From Caballeronia udeis (GTDB taxonomy: Bacteria; Pseudomonadota; Gammaproteobacteria; Burkholderiales; Burkholderiaceae), in NCBI RefSeq assembly GCF_001544555.2, contig NZ_FCOK02000041.1, forward strand, positions 18,501 through 82,500: a stretch of 64,000 nt of DNA, written 5' to 3'. Shown here one piece after another: positions 25,812 to 35,159 of the stretch. Position numbers and translations under genes: made by a program. The notes below the pieces were generated by a model. That model was not told the origin of the DNA, searched no databases, and saw nothing but the letters and a program-made list of their open reading frames with translations. The first letter of the stretch is position 1. Every line of letters starts with the position of its first letter.

Positions 25812-28800
25812 TGCGTGTCTCCATTAGCCGATGTCGCGGCAGCAGTTTGTCTGGATCCGGCCGGCGCCACGGGCACCGCCGTTCTGGCCGCCGCGGCTGC
25901 AACGTCCGCTACCGATGAAGGCAGTTGCAAACCGCGCAGGCTCTGACGCTGTGGCTGATCTCCGCTGTTGCCACTGCTGCTGCCGCCACCGGCGCCGGCC
26001 GCCTGCGCCGAACTGATGATCCGCATGCTCACCGAGATCGACACGCTGCCCTGGGTCCAGGTGAGATCGAAGGTGCCGTCAGGACGGCGCTTGCGTTGTG
26101 CCGCGTTGATCAGCTTCTCGAGGCCGTAGCGGCCCGGCTCGTTGACCAATTCCACCGTGCGGCCGTCGAACGTGGTTGCGCTCAAATGCGCGCCGGGCGT
26201 TCCCTGCGGATTCGGCCACACGAAGTTGGTCCACTGCGGCGGCGTGTTGCGATAGCGCAATTGCTGGCCATCGATCTCGAAGGTGAATTCGGTCGTACCG
26301 GAGCTCGGCTGAGGCAGGATCTGGAACACCGTCTGCGGTTCCGCCGAGCCCGCGCCGCCGGCGCCGACTCCGCTCGATGCGCCGCCCGCAAGCGGTGCGA
26401 CCCAGCTTGCAAATCCATTCGTGAATCCAGGCGTCAGCGCGAGACCCATGTCACCCCACGTTCGCGCGCTCAGTGCATCGCCGCGACGTACCGCGAGCGG
26501 TCCGAGGGTCGTCCCCACGAACTTCGCGATCGAGCCGTCCGGCCCGAACACTTGCGCGATTTCGCCGGCTCCTGCCTCCACCTTGCCGTTTGCCGAGAAC
26601 GGATACTTGTCGGCGAGTGACGACTGGAACGTTTGATAAACCTGCGCGTTCCACACCTTGTTCACCTCGACGGAAGCCGGCTGGATGACCACCGCATAGG
26701 CCTGCATCAGCGGGCGCACGAGCAGCGGACGCAAGCCTCTGCGCTGCGACTCGGTGAGACCGTTGAGCATCTGTTCATCCACCAGTTTCAGTGAGTCAGA
26801 CAGTTCCGAGCCGCTGCCATCGAGTGTCTGCTGCATCAACTGGCGTGCACCCGGTCCCGGATCGCCCTGGTTCTTGAGGACGTTGAAGCGGGTTCGAACC
26901 TTCGAGAGCGAGTCCATGTAGTTCTGCAGCAGCGATCCGCTGTCATGCTTCACGACAATGCGTGCGAGCCCTGAGAACTCCTGCCCGACCGGACCCATCG
27001 GCAATTGCACAGGGCGACCATTGAGGTCGATGTTGGCGTTGATCGCACCGTTGGACGAGCGCGAGAACAGGTTCGTGATCCAGCTTTTCGCCCGTTCCAT
27101 GGCCCCGGCTTTCACGCGGTCGACCTGGACGGAGGCAAGCGATGGGTTGTCCCACGAAGTCTGCTCGTACGCGGTTTCCAGTACCTTGCGGATGGGCGAG
27201 TCCTGCGGATCGCCAAGCCGGTTCATCGAATCGACCGCTTGTCCGAAGCTGCCGAAACTTTGCACCACGACACCCTGCATGAAGCGGGTCCACTGCGCTG
27301 CGTACTCGGTCTTGTACATCGCGACGAGCGCCTTCTGGATCTGCTCCGGGCTGCCTTCGAGCGTCAGGTCGTCGTGCGCCGACACATTGAGCACCCAGTC
27401 CTTTGCCTGCAGTTCCTTGGTCGCAGCATCGCGGATCGCGGGCTGCACGTAATCGCTCCAAGCTTCACGGGTGAAGGTGCCGGGAATGGCATAGCTGCCT
27501 GCCACGAGGCCGTTGTTGTCTTCGCCCACGATGCGTGCAACGGTCATGGGCGCAAAACGGGTGGAGGCACGTGCCTTGATCTCTTCGTAGACACGTTCGC
27601 GAGCGGGCAAGCCGCGTACCACATGACGAAGGTTTTCACGCGTCTGGTCGACGAGTGCCAGATTCGAATCGATCATCGGCCAGTCGTCATCATTGACGCG
27701 CGACAGATAGAACGTGAGCATGCGCTCGGCGCTGCGGATCATCTCGTCGCGAGGCATGTTGCCGCGATTCTGCTCCAGCCAGCCACGCCAGAAACGTGCG
27801 ACCTGATCCGTCAAATGAGCGGTCTCCGCATGCCGCTTGTCGCTCAGCATCAGGTAGGTCTTGAGCGCGTTGTAGGCGTCTTCCACGTTGGACGGCGACG
27901 CATCGTTATAGAGGCCGCCATTATTGTTCGCCGCGGCCATTGCGTTGCGTGCACTCGCAGTGGACACCGCCATCGCACCGGATTCGGGCGGACGGGTCAT
28001 GGGCGACAGTTGCTCCGGATGTGCGTTGACGTCCTTCATGAACGAAGCAAGGTTCGCCGATACCGGCGCGAGCAACAGTTGCTTCACGCCAAAGTAATAC
28101 TCGGTGAGGAGATTCTGTTCGAGACGATCGCCCTGGTACAGCCCGAGCGAAACCGAGAGCGGCCGGTCACGCCGGAACTGGTCGAGCTGTTCGATGCGGT
28201 CTTCGAGAATATCCATGGCTTCGAGCCGCGACTGCAGGTCGTTTCGGTTCTGCTGCAGCTTGACCACTTTGTCGAGGTCGGCTGCGACATTCGACGCAAG
28301 CTGCTGGTTGCCGATTGTCGACCAGGTCCAACCGCCGAGCAACAGCGCCAAGACGGCGACGAAACCGAAGAACGCGGTGTAGCGTGTGCGGGTCTTGATC
28401 GGACTCGCAAACTGGCGCACGGTCTCGCGATCCGCGAAGATGACCTTGGAGAACAGGTCGCGCAGGAAAAAACCGTTCTTCGAATACGTGCTTTGCGCTT
28501 TGGGCAATCCCTCGCCTTCCAGTCCGAAGCGATGCGCAATACGTTGTATCGCCGCGCTGCTGGTCACGCCTTCCTGTAGCGCACTGGTGAAATAGAAACC
28601 GCGGAAAATAGGCTTGTGCTGGAATGGATTGTTTTCGAACAGGGTCGCGAGGAAGGTGCGCAGGGTCGGCTTGATAGCCGAGAATTCAAGCGGAAAGCTC
28701 AGTTGCCCGGGCGACAACTTCAGGCCGCGGTTCATCGATATCTGCGCGATGCTGATTTCTTTCAGGCCTTCATGCAGTTCATCGAAGCGGGTGTCGAAGA

Positions 28801-29701
28801 GGCCCACCACGTCGCGCTTTTCATCCGGCTCGTAGGGCAGGGTGGCGCCCCAGACGCGGTCGTATTCCTGTTTCTCGTTGCCGCTGAAAAATTCGGTGAA
28901 ACCGGTGATGAGGTCCGCCTTGGTGAACATCACGTAGACCGGCGCGAACACTTCCAGCTTTTCTGTCAGTTCCTGCACGCGCTGGCGCAGGTTCTTGGCC
29001 AGGTTGATCGCAAACTCGGGACGGTTGTTGGTAAGCTCGGCAATGCTTGCCGTCACGATGATTCCGTTGATCGGCGCCTTCGGCCGATAGTGCTTGAGCA
29101 GGCCGAGAAAACCGAGCCATTCGCTGCGGTCCTCTTCGTGAATGGAGTAGCGCCCGGCGGTATCGAGCAGGATGCCTTCAGTCGTGAAAAACCAGTCGCA
29201 GTTGCGCGTGCCCCCAATGCCGTGGACCACGGCATCGTTTTTGTCCGCGAACGGGAATTGCAGGCCCGAGTTCAACACGGCGCTGCTCTTGCCCGCAGCC
29301 GGGTTGCCGATCACGATGTACCACGGCAGTTCATAGAGCGCGGCGCCGCCCGAGGCCTGGCCGATTTTCGACGTCTTGATGGTTTTGACAGCCGCCGACA
29401 AGCGTGCGCGTAGCGTTTCCAGCTCGGCTCGCTTGCCCGGGTCCGCCGATGCATGCCCTCGGCCGGTTTCCGCTTGCTGTTCGAGCATGTCGCCCAGTTT
29501 CGCGTTGGCACGCCGCGTCTTGTGACGCTTCCAGGCCCACGAGAGCAACCACAAGAACACGGCCGCGCCGAAGATCGCGGCGGGCCAGGTCCAGTCGATC
29601 TGGAACAGGTCGGCGACCACGAAGAGGAATACGGCCAGCGTAATGGCGCCGACAATAGTCAGCGTGCCCGATCGAGTCAACAAGTTCAGGAAACGTCGCA
29701 T
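25808..29701 (-). CDS. tssM: TssM (IcmF family) inner-membrane protein
   Basis: The 1297-residue protein has two N-terminal transmembrane helices (about 13-31 and 39-57) and a cytoplasmic NTPase-like domain with Walker A GNPAAGKSS at 132-140. A third helix (about 440-460, AFFGFVAVLALLLGGW) is followed by the large periplasmic IcmF/DUF1215 region. The C-terminus is Gly/Ser- and Gln-rich before the stop. TssM spans the periplasm and joins TssL to TssJ. The intact Walker motif suggests NTP binding is retained. It is followed by tagF with a 4-nt overlap and preceded by tagX. Confidence 0.96.
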   Translation of the reverse strand: MRRFLNLLTRSGTLTIVGAITLAVFLFVVADLFQIDWTWPAAIFGAAVFLWLLSWAWKRHKTRRANAKLGDMLEQQAETGRGHASADPGKRAELETLRARLSAAVKTIKTSKIGQASGGAALYELPWYIVIGNPAAGKSSAVLNSGLQFPFADKNDAVVHGIGGTRNCDWFFTTEGILLDTAGRYSIHEEDRSEWLGFLGLLKHYRPKAPINGIIVTASIAELTNNRPEFAINLAKNLRQRVQELTEKLEVFAPVYVMFTKADLITGFTEFFSGNEKQEYDRVWGATLPYEPDEKRDVVGLFDTRFDELHEGLKEISIAQISMNRGLKLSPGQLSFPLEFSAIKPTLRTFLATLFENNPFQHKPIFRGFYFTSALQEGVTSSAAIQRIAHRFGLEGEGLPKAQSTYSKNGFFLRDLFSKVIFADRETVRQFASPIKTRTRYTAFFGFVAVLALLLGGWTWSTIGNQQLASNVAADLDKVVKLQQNRNDLQSRLEAMDILEDRIEQLDQFRRDRPLSVSLGLYQGDRLEQNLLTEYYFGVKQLLLAPVSANLASFMKDVNAHPEQLSPMTRPPESGAMAVSTASARNAMAAANNNGGLYNDASPSNVEDAYNALKTYLMLSDKRHAETAHLTDQVARFWRGWLEQNRGNMPRDEMIRSAERMLTFYLSRVNDDDWPMIDSNLALVDQTRENLRHVVRGLPARERVYEEIKARASTRFAPMTVARIVGEDNNGLVAGSYAIPGTFTREAWSDYVQPAIRDAATKELQAKDWVLNVSAHDDLTLEGSPEQIQKALVAMYKTEYAAQWTRFMQGVVVQSFGSFGQAVDSMNRLGDPQDSPIRKVLETAYEQTSWDNPSLASVQVDRVKAGAMERAKSWITNLFSRSSNGAINANIDLNGRPVQLPMGPVGQEFSGLARIVVKHDSGSLLQNYMDSLSKVRTRFNVLKNQGDPGPGARQLMQQTLDGSGSELSDSLKLVDEQMLNGLTESQRRGLRPLLVRPLMQAYAVVIQPASVEVNKVWNAQVYQTFQSSLADKYPFSANGKVEAGAGEIAQVFGPDGSIAKFVGTTLGPLAVRRGDALSARTWGDMGLALTPGFTNGFASWVAPLAGGASSGVGAGGAGSAEPQTVFQILPQPSSGTTEFTFEIDGQQLRYRNTPPQWTNFVWPNPQGTPGAHLSATTFDGRTVELVNEPGRYGLEKLINAAQRKRRPDGTFDLTWTQGSVSISVSMRIISSAQAAGAGGGSSSGNSGDQPQRQSLRGLQLPSSVADVAAAAARTAVPVAPAGSRQTAAATSANGDTQ

Positions 29702-29792
29702 AGTGCAGTCAGGTCTTTGAAATTTTCATGGCAACCGCGCGAATGGCGACGACGCAACAGCGAGCGCTGGAACAGGGAGTCCAGTGAAGCGT

Positions 29793-30638
29793 TCAATGCG
29801 CCTGCCCGATCTTGAAGCCAGGCTTGTGGTACTCGACATGGCCGAGATCCATCAATTTCCAGCGGCCGCCCCAGGTCAACCCGACCGATTCGGCAGTCTC
29901 GCCGTACAACTGATAACCCCGCATTGCCCAGGGATCCTTTTCGGAAATTACAATCTTCCCGTTTAGCAAGAACGCGTTATCTGCGGCAAGGCCATATTGG
30001 TGATAGCTTTGAAACGCCCCGGCATTCGTTATATTGCTCCCCATTTGCGCCAATCTATTCTGGCGCTCCGGGCTTCGATATCCTTCCAGTAGCGCCATTT
30101 CGTATCCATGTTGTTCGCGCATGACTTTGTACACGAGCAACAAACGCGTCCGAAAATCAGCATCCAGCAAATTCCAGTCGCGGCTTGCGTCTTTCAGGGC
30201 TGGCCGGACCTGCTCGACTTCACGTGTTGCAAACACATCGGGTGGTAAGGGTGGCGGCGGAACGAGTTGCTCGCCGTTAAGAAGCGCCGCGATTTTCTCG
30301 TCGGGAACGCGCAGGTCTTCGTCATATTGAAATAATTGACGCTTTCGCATTACCAGCGCGACTAATGGCGGCGCGACAAGAATACCCGCGGTAGACAAAA
30401 TCAGCAAGCGCTTGCCGACAACGATCCGATGTGCATCGATAACCGAGGAACGGGAAATTTTGACCGAATAAGCCAGCCGGTCTTTCGCAAAGGCCCGCCT
30501 GGCGGACAACCTAATACGCAGATTGTCAAACCATTGAAATAAAAGTCTGAATGCCGCCGATCGCAGTCCTGGTAAGAACAACAGCGCGGCTATTGCGACA
30601 GCAATCAGGAAATACGCGAAAATTGCAACTGCGATCAA
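29793..30638 (-). CDS. tagX: TagX-like membrane-anchored peptidoglycan peptidase (M15 family)
   Basis: The 281-residue protein has two hydrophobic segments (2-22 and 78-98) and a C-terminal VanY/M15-type peptidase domain. The zinc-site pattern is present: H213 and D220 in SYHQYGLAAD, and H267 in LGHVEYH with E269 nearby. In Burkholderia cenocepacia, TagX is a peptidoglycan endopeptidase thought to open the wall for T6SS assembly; I infer the same role here. The start is a TTG, placed where the membrane helix begins. It lies 91 nt upstream of tssM in the same direction. Confidence 0.88.
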   Translation of the reverse strand: MIAVAIFAYFLIAVAIAALLFLPGLRSAAFRLLFQWFDNLRIRLSARRAFAKDRLAYSVKISRSSVIDAHRIVVGKRLLILSTAGILVAPPLVALVMRKRQLFQYDEDLRVPDEKIAALLNGEQLVPPPPLPPDVFATREVEQVRPALKDASRDWNLLDADFRTRLLLVYKVMREQHGYEMALLEGYRSPERQNRLAQMGSNITNAGAFQSYHQYGLAADNAFLLNGKIVISEKDPWAMRGYQLYGETAESVGLTWGGRWKLMDLGHVEYHKPGFKIGQAH

Positions 30639-30772
30639 GATCTGCCCCGGGAATTTATGGTCATTGTATTTTGTATTGCTTGCTTTTAGAATCAGGCGTC
30701 CATTGAACCACCGGAGGCTGCTTACGGCGTATTATCCGGGTGAATTTAATCAAGTATCAACGAGACATTTTA

Positions 30773-31765
30773 ATGAGTGTGCCGGACCCGTCGAATTCCA
30801 AAGCGCCGCCTAGCCTCCTTTCCGGCAAGGAGAAGGGCGAGCACGCAAATGGCTCGCGAATTCTCGCCAGTCTTGAAGGCCGAGTGGAAAGTGGGCCAGT
30901 ACGCCCGCGGCGCTCTAAATCGGCCTATGCGCTACTCTCTCTTTTGATAGCAAGCGCGGCCGCATGGGGTGGCTGGCATTATCTCCATGATGCACGGACT
31001 GACTCACCGACCGGTTCGCCAATAAGCGCCCAGGCCGGCGCAAATGCAAATAAAACAATTACCGCGGCAGACGCATTCAGCCATCCGACGAGTGCGGCGG
31101 GTAATACCGCTGCAGCGCCGAAGCCTCCGAGCGGCGCGACAGTGCAGGTCGCCGGCGCTCAGGCGGCGGTGAATTCGCAGGCGGCCTCGATCGTCGCGGA
31201 CGACGATGACAACGCCGCGTCGAAGACAACAGGCCGGATTGCGAGCGCGCTCGAGAACGGTGCATCGGAGGAGGTCGCGGTGTCCGCTGCGGCACCGGCC
31301 AACAAGGTGGCGAACACGACGGACGCAGCCGGCAAGAAGGTCGCGAAATCCGAAAAGACGACTGGTGGCGCACGTGCCGACGCGAAGGCCGCCAGGAGAT
31401 CGTTGAGGCAGGACGTGCGCGAAGCGCGCGACAGCAAGACGTCCAGGCATGAGACGCTTGCCGCGCAGAGCAAAAAACATCCGTCCGCGCAAAATGCGGG
31501 CAAGCCGGACGATCAGGATGTGGACCTGCTTGCCGCGCTCGTCTCGCACACCAAACCCTACACGCCGCCCGCTACGGGGAAGCAGGATGCAGAGGCGACC
31601 CGGTCGTCCGTGAAGGCCGACGCGACGCTGGCCGCCCGCTTGAGAGAATGCGGCAAGGACAACTTCTTCACAGACGAGATTTGTCGCTGGCGTGTCTGCG
31701 ATGGACATTGGGGCAAGGACCTCGCTTGTCCAGCATCGTCGGAGACGAGTAACAGCCGTAACTAG
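30773..31765 (+). CDS. TagY-like single-pass membrane protein of the T6SS locus
   Basis: The 330-residue product has one transmembrane helix at about 50-68 (SAYALLSLLIASAAAWGGW). A long low-complexity Ala/Lys/Asp-rich region follows. The C-terminal segment contains several cysteines (ECGKDNFFTDEICRWRVCDGHWGKDLAC), perhaps disulphide-bonded in the periplasm. I use the ATG at 30773; an in-frame GTG at 30740 is possible. It diverges from tagX, as TagY does in Burkholderia T6SS clusters. Its function is not known to me. Confidence 0.75.
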   Translation: MSVPDPSNSKAPPSLLSGKEKGEHANGSRILASLEGRVESGPVRPRRSKSAYALLSLLIASAAAWGGWHYLHDARTDSPTGSPISAQAGANANKTITAADAFSHPTSAAGNTAAAPKPPSGATVQVAGAQAAVNSQAASIVADDDDNAASKTTGRIASALENGASEEVAVSAAAPANKVANTTDAAGKKVAKSEKTTGGARADAKAARRSLRQDVREARDSKTSRHETLAAQSKKHPSAQNAGKPDDQDVDLLAALVSHTKPYTPPATGKQDAEATRSSVKADATLAARLRECGKDNFFTDEICRWRVCDGHWGKDLACPASSETSNSRN

Positions 31766-31847
31766 GGAGGAGTGGGTTGGGGTGCTCCAACCGATCGTTC
31801 GCAAGTCGAAAATTTACATCGTAATCCTTTGTATTTGACACCATGTT

Positions 31848-32652
31848 GTAGATGAAGTCTGCCTTGTCGAATCGGCCACGGTATTTCGCACCTGGTGTTG
31901 TCGGCTTCGGGAGCATGACCGCAATCCCCGCATCGGCACACTCCTTGATCTGAGTCCCGGTGTAGTAGCCACGATCGGCGACTGCCCGCAGTCTGGTCTT
32001 ACCCATCGCGTCGCGTGCAGCTTTTGCCATGGGGCTAAGCTGCGCCCGGTCACTGCCAGAGTTTGTAACCTCGTGAGCCACAATGAGGTGGTGTTTGGCG
32101 TCAACGGCCACCCGCACGTTGTAGCCCACCATTCCCGAGCGTTTGCCGCTCGTCGCCATGGAGCGCGCGTCGGGATCAGTCAGCGAGAGTTGGCCGTCAG
32201 GCTCCGTCTTGAGTTGCTCCTTGATCTGCTCAAGGTTTCGCGTCTGCTCGCGCAAGCGCGCGATCTTGTCTTGCAATCGAGTCGTCTTCGCTTCCAGCTC
32301 AGCAGGTTGCGTACGATCGGCCGTCTCCAGCGCGTTCAGATCCCGCTGGATGCTCTCCTCGATCTGCTTCTGGCGCTTGTCGACCTTACCCTCGGTGAAG
32401 TTGCGATCGCGCGTATTGACCGCCTTGAACTTGCTGCCGTCTATGGGGACCAGCGCCTGTGAGAACAGCTTTAGCTCACGGCACAGAAGGACGAAGCGGC
32501 GACACACGTTGCGAATGCCGACGCCGTTTTCACGACGAAAGTCAGCTATGGTCTTGAAGTCCGGTGCCAGGCGACCCGTGAGCCACATCAACTCAACATT
32601 GCGTTGGCATTCACGTTCCAGGTGGCGATTTTCATCAATGACGTAATACGTT
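31848..32652 (-). pseudogene. IS1182-like (DDE) transposase remnant, truncated at both ends
   Basis: The frame reads the internal part of an IS1182/DUF772-type transposase. It has DENRHLEREC, WLTGRLAPDFKTIADFR, PIDGSKFKAVN with the first catalytic Asp, a coiled-coil insert, and AVADRGYYTG with the second. The N-terminal 90 or so residues are missing; a TAG interrupts the frame near 32653. On the 31848 side the frame leaves the family just after FDKADFIY, losing the third acidic residue. It lies right behind tagY and marks the edge of the T6SS locus. Confidence 0.8.
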
Positions 32653-32655
32653 GAC

Positions 32656-33295
32656 TATAAGTAGATATGTTGCTTGGTTCAGTGAGTGATATACGTATTG
32701 ATATACGATTTCACGTGTGGCGCCAATACTCAGAGCTCACACGCCACGCCAGCCCTGCGTCGTAGGCTAGCCGTGGCGTCCTGAGCAGAATCACGGAGGT
32801 TCTTCCCGGACCTATAGTCATCGGCCGGACTCGGTAGTTGGTAATCATCTCATTCCGCTTCGCCAAGAAATTGCGCCATGTTACTCCGATAGCGGTTCTG
32901 AAATATGACGGCGCGAATTGGCGGCGCCACGAGCCTTGCGGGACGGAGACATAGCTTGACGCTGCGCCCCACCCGCAATGAATGATCCGGGAAACATCAA
33001 TCGAGTGGCTAGTTGTCCGACGAAACGACCTGAGTCGCAGTCAATCGAAGGGTGCCTTATGGATGCCGAGCGGACATCAAAGTGCCGGAACGCACGGAAA
33101 AACTAGAATGATGGCCCGGCTCGTATCGAAGAATGCAATCGTGCGGTTGTTCAGCCGCACTAACCCTCCGGCTGGATCAACCTGCAATTTTACCCGGACC
33201 GCGTGCAAATCAGGTCTGACATTGCTGTTCGCGATCAGCCAGTTGCCTTACGAGACAATGGCGTTGCTTCAGCGGAAGCCTGCGCGGCGAACGGA
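32656..33295. other. 640-bp stretch without a recognisable gene
   Basis: Open frames of up to about 105 codons exist, but none shows a protein family signature, a good ribosome site or coding-like composition. The stretch links the IS1182 remnant to the first catabolic gene and may be eroded DNA from the insertion event. Confidence 0.5.
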
Positions 33296-34156
33296 TTAGC
33301 TGACTGCCTTCTCCACCTTGTTTCGCAAAGTACCAATTTTCTCGATCTGGACCTCGCAGATGTCGCCAGCTTTCATAAAAATCGGTGGCGTGCGGGAGAA
33401 GCCCACACCAGATGGTGTGCCAGTGGCAATGACATCGCCCGGTTTTAACGGTATGAGTGCCGACGCATAAGCGATGATTTGCGCGACATCGAAGATCAGG
33501 TGACGGGTATTGCTGTTCTGAAGGGTCTTGCCATTGAGCAAAAGCTTGATGTCAAGGCAACTCGGATCGGGGATCTCGTCTGCCGTGACCAGCCACGGAC
33601 CGAGCCCGCCGGTTTGCCAGAAATTCTTGCCTGAGGTGACCTGGCTCGAATGATATTGCCAGTCGCGCACACTGCCGTCGTTGAAGCAGGTATATCCGGC
33701 GACATGGCTCAATGCGTCGGCTTCATCGATATAACGCCCACCTTTTCCGATGACCACGGCCAGTTCTGCTTCGTAGTCGAATTCGTCCGATACCTTGGGT
33801 ATCTGCAGAGGCTGGTCATGCGCGACCAGCGATTCCGGAAAACGGGGAAACAGCGATGGGTGCTTCGGTTTCGGGCGCGCGATGCCGGCATCCTGGACCT
33901 CTTTCAAATGGTCCGCATAGTTGACGCCGACACAATAGAAATGGGCAGGGTCAGGGATAAGCGGCAGGAAGACCACATCGCCGAGAGCGTGGTCGGGTTG
34001 TGCCCCCTCAAGTTCAGCCGCCGCCGCGAGCTTCCCGGCCTCGAGCAATTGGCGCAAGCTGTTCACACCGAGCCGCCTGCCGATGTCGACGACACCGTCA
34101 TCAACGAGCGCCCCTAGACGGGCAGCGCCTTCGAACTCGTAAGACAGAAATTTCAT
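33296..34156 (-). CDS. Fumarylacetoacetate hydrolase (FAH) family protein
   Basis: The 286-residue protein matches the FAH superfamily. It has FYCVGVNYADHLKEV, the metal-binding EFDYEAELAVVIGKGGRYI block, YTCFNDGSVRDWQ, GKNFWQTGGLGPWLVTADEIPDP and KPGDVIATGTPSGVG. Members cleave or decarboxylate 2-oxo/3-acyl pyruvate-type ring-cleavage products using Mg2+ or Mn2+. GGAGAT lies just before the ATG. It is transcribed after the FMN reductase from promoter A and is a likely late step of the ring-cleavage pathway encoded nearby; the exact substrate is not determinable. Confidence 0.9.
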   Translation of the reverse strand: MKFLSYEFEGAARLGALVDDGVVDIGRRLGVNSLRQLLEAGKLAAAAELEGAQPDHALGDVVFLPLIPDPAHFYCVGVNYADHLKEVQDAGIARPKPKHPSLFPRFPESLVAHDQPLQIPKVSDEFDYEAELAVVIGKGGRYIDEADALSHVAGYTCFNDGSVRDWQYHSSQVTSGKNFWQTGGLGPWLVTADEIPDPSCLDIKLLLNGKTLQNSNTRHLIFDVAQIIAYASALIPLKPGDVIATGTPSGVGFSRTPPIFMKAGDICEVQIEKIGTLRNKVEKAVS

Positions 34157-34266
34157 GTTATCTCCATTGGGTCGATTGAGGCGACGACTTTGCCGGGGCT
34201 ATCCCGAACGTTTGCCATAGATACCGATACGCAAGCACGGTGAAGGAATAGCTGTTACGGGACGGC

Positions 34267-34842
34267 TCAGCCTTCTCGATCGGAGACTGTTGTCTTGCCG
34301 GCGATATCGCGGAGCAGATCATTTAATCCGTCGGAAAGAAATCGTGTGGTTTCCTGATCAACGACTCGGCCGTCCCGTATTTTTTCATGCGCCATACCGA
34401 TGACGATCTGCGGACGCAATACGAGTAAGGCAGCGTTGGAGAGCAGCGTTTCGTTGAGTTGCGCCTGTGCTCTCACACCTCCCGTGAAGGCCGGCGATGC
34501 CGAGAGCGTCAGCACAACTTTCCCCTTCAGCTTTGATTTTCCGTAGGGTCTGGACGCCCAGTCCAGCGCGTTCTTCAGAACACCGGACATGCCGTAGTTG
34601 TATTCCGGCGTGACGATCACCAGACCTGCCGCGCGTTCGATTGCCTGCCGCAGGGCAGTCACCGACTCGGGAGGCGATCCGTTATCGAGATCCTGGTTGT
34701 ACAAGGGCACAGAGTCGAGCGGAAAAATTTCGAGTGTCGCGCGGCTCTCAGCGGCACCGACGATGTTCTGCAGGATCGCCGTGCAGTGCGAGGCCTTACG
34801 CAAACTTCCTGAGATTCCAAGTAAAACGGGTCGATCAGACAT
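34267..34842 (-). CDS. NADPH-dependent FMN reductase
   Basis: The 191-residue flavodoxin-like protein has the phosphate loop GISGSLRKAS, LYNQDLD and the TPEYNYGMSGVLKNALDWAS motif of the NADPH:FMN/quinone reductase family. It could supply reduced flavin or reduce quinone intermediates from the pathway. It is first in a two-gene unit with the FAH gene and starts about 40 nt after the putative -10 of promoter A. Confidence 0.9.
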   Translation of the reverse strand: MSDRPVLLGISGSLRKASHCTAILQNIVGAAESRATLEIFPLDSVPLYNQDLDNGSPPESVTALRQAIERAAGLVIVTPEYNYGMSGVLKNALDWASRPYGKSKLKGKVVLTLSASPAFTGGVRAQAQLNETLLSNAALLVLRPQIVIGMAHEKIRDGRVVDQETTRFLSDGLNDLLRDIAGKTTVSDREG

Positions 34843-34886
34843 TCCAAGTTCTCCAGTTCTGTTGTCAGCGAATCGTGCAGTCGCCA

Positions 34887-34915
34887 GTTTATTCCCAAAA
34901 TAAGGAATATTTCAA
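34887..34915 (-). promoter_or_regulatory. Promoter with operator site A (FMN reductase-FAH unit)
   Basis: On the minus strand, -35 TTGAAA (34915-34910) is followed directly by the palindrome TATTCCT-N6-GGGAATA (34909-34890), one mismatch from the consensus TATTCCC-N6-GGGAATA. A weak -10 (TAAACT, about 34891-34886) follows. The layout is the same as at sites B, C and D. Confidence 0.7.
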
Positions 34916-35013
34916 CTGAAATCCAGAGGCTTCCGTGGAAGCCGCATTTCTCTTCGCCGTCGAGGCTGTTGTTCCGTGAGGCAGGACAGTTAGCGAAGGA
35001 GGTGAGTACCGTC

Positions 35014-35043
35014 TTGACATATTCCCAATGTGGGGAATATATT
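35014..35043 (+). promoter_or_regulatory. Promoter with perfect operator site B (CocE-cupin-monooxygenase unit)
   Basis: TTGACA (35014-35019) is followed immediately by TATTCCC-AATGTG-GGGAATA (35020-35039), a perfect palindrome with 7-bp arms. A -10 TATATT (35038-35043) follows at 18-bp spacing. The operator fills the promoter spacer, so a bound protein would block RNA polymerase. Confidence 0.8.
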
Positions 35044-35159
35044 GTACGAAAGCAAGGGCGATTGGTGTCGTCCACGGTCCGGGCGGGCTACGTGTTCCGG
35101 GCTGTTCAGAACAGCGACCGATGAAGGCATCGGTCCAGTGCAAAGAAGTGGAGATAAGG

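Noticed and set aside
27005..28579. Long open frame (524 codons) on the plus strand
   Set aside because: It is antisense to tssM, has no family motifs and arises from the high third-position GC of tssM.
31004..31804. 266-codon minus-strand frame opposite tagY
   Set aside because: Arg/Cys-rich antisense translation of the low-complexity tagY region.
32982..33299. 105-codon plus-strand frame before the FAH gene
   Set aside because: No family signature, no good ribosome site, composition not coding-like.
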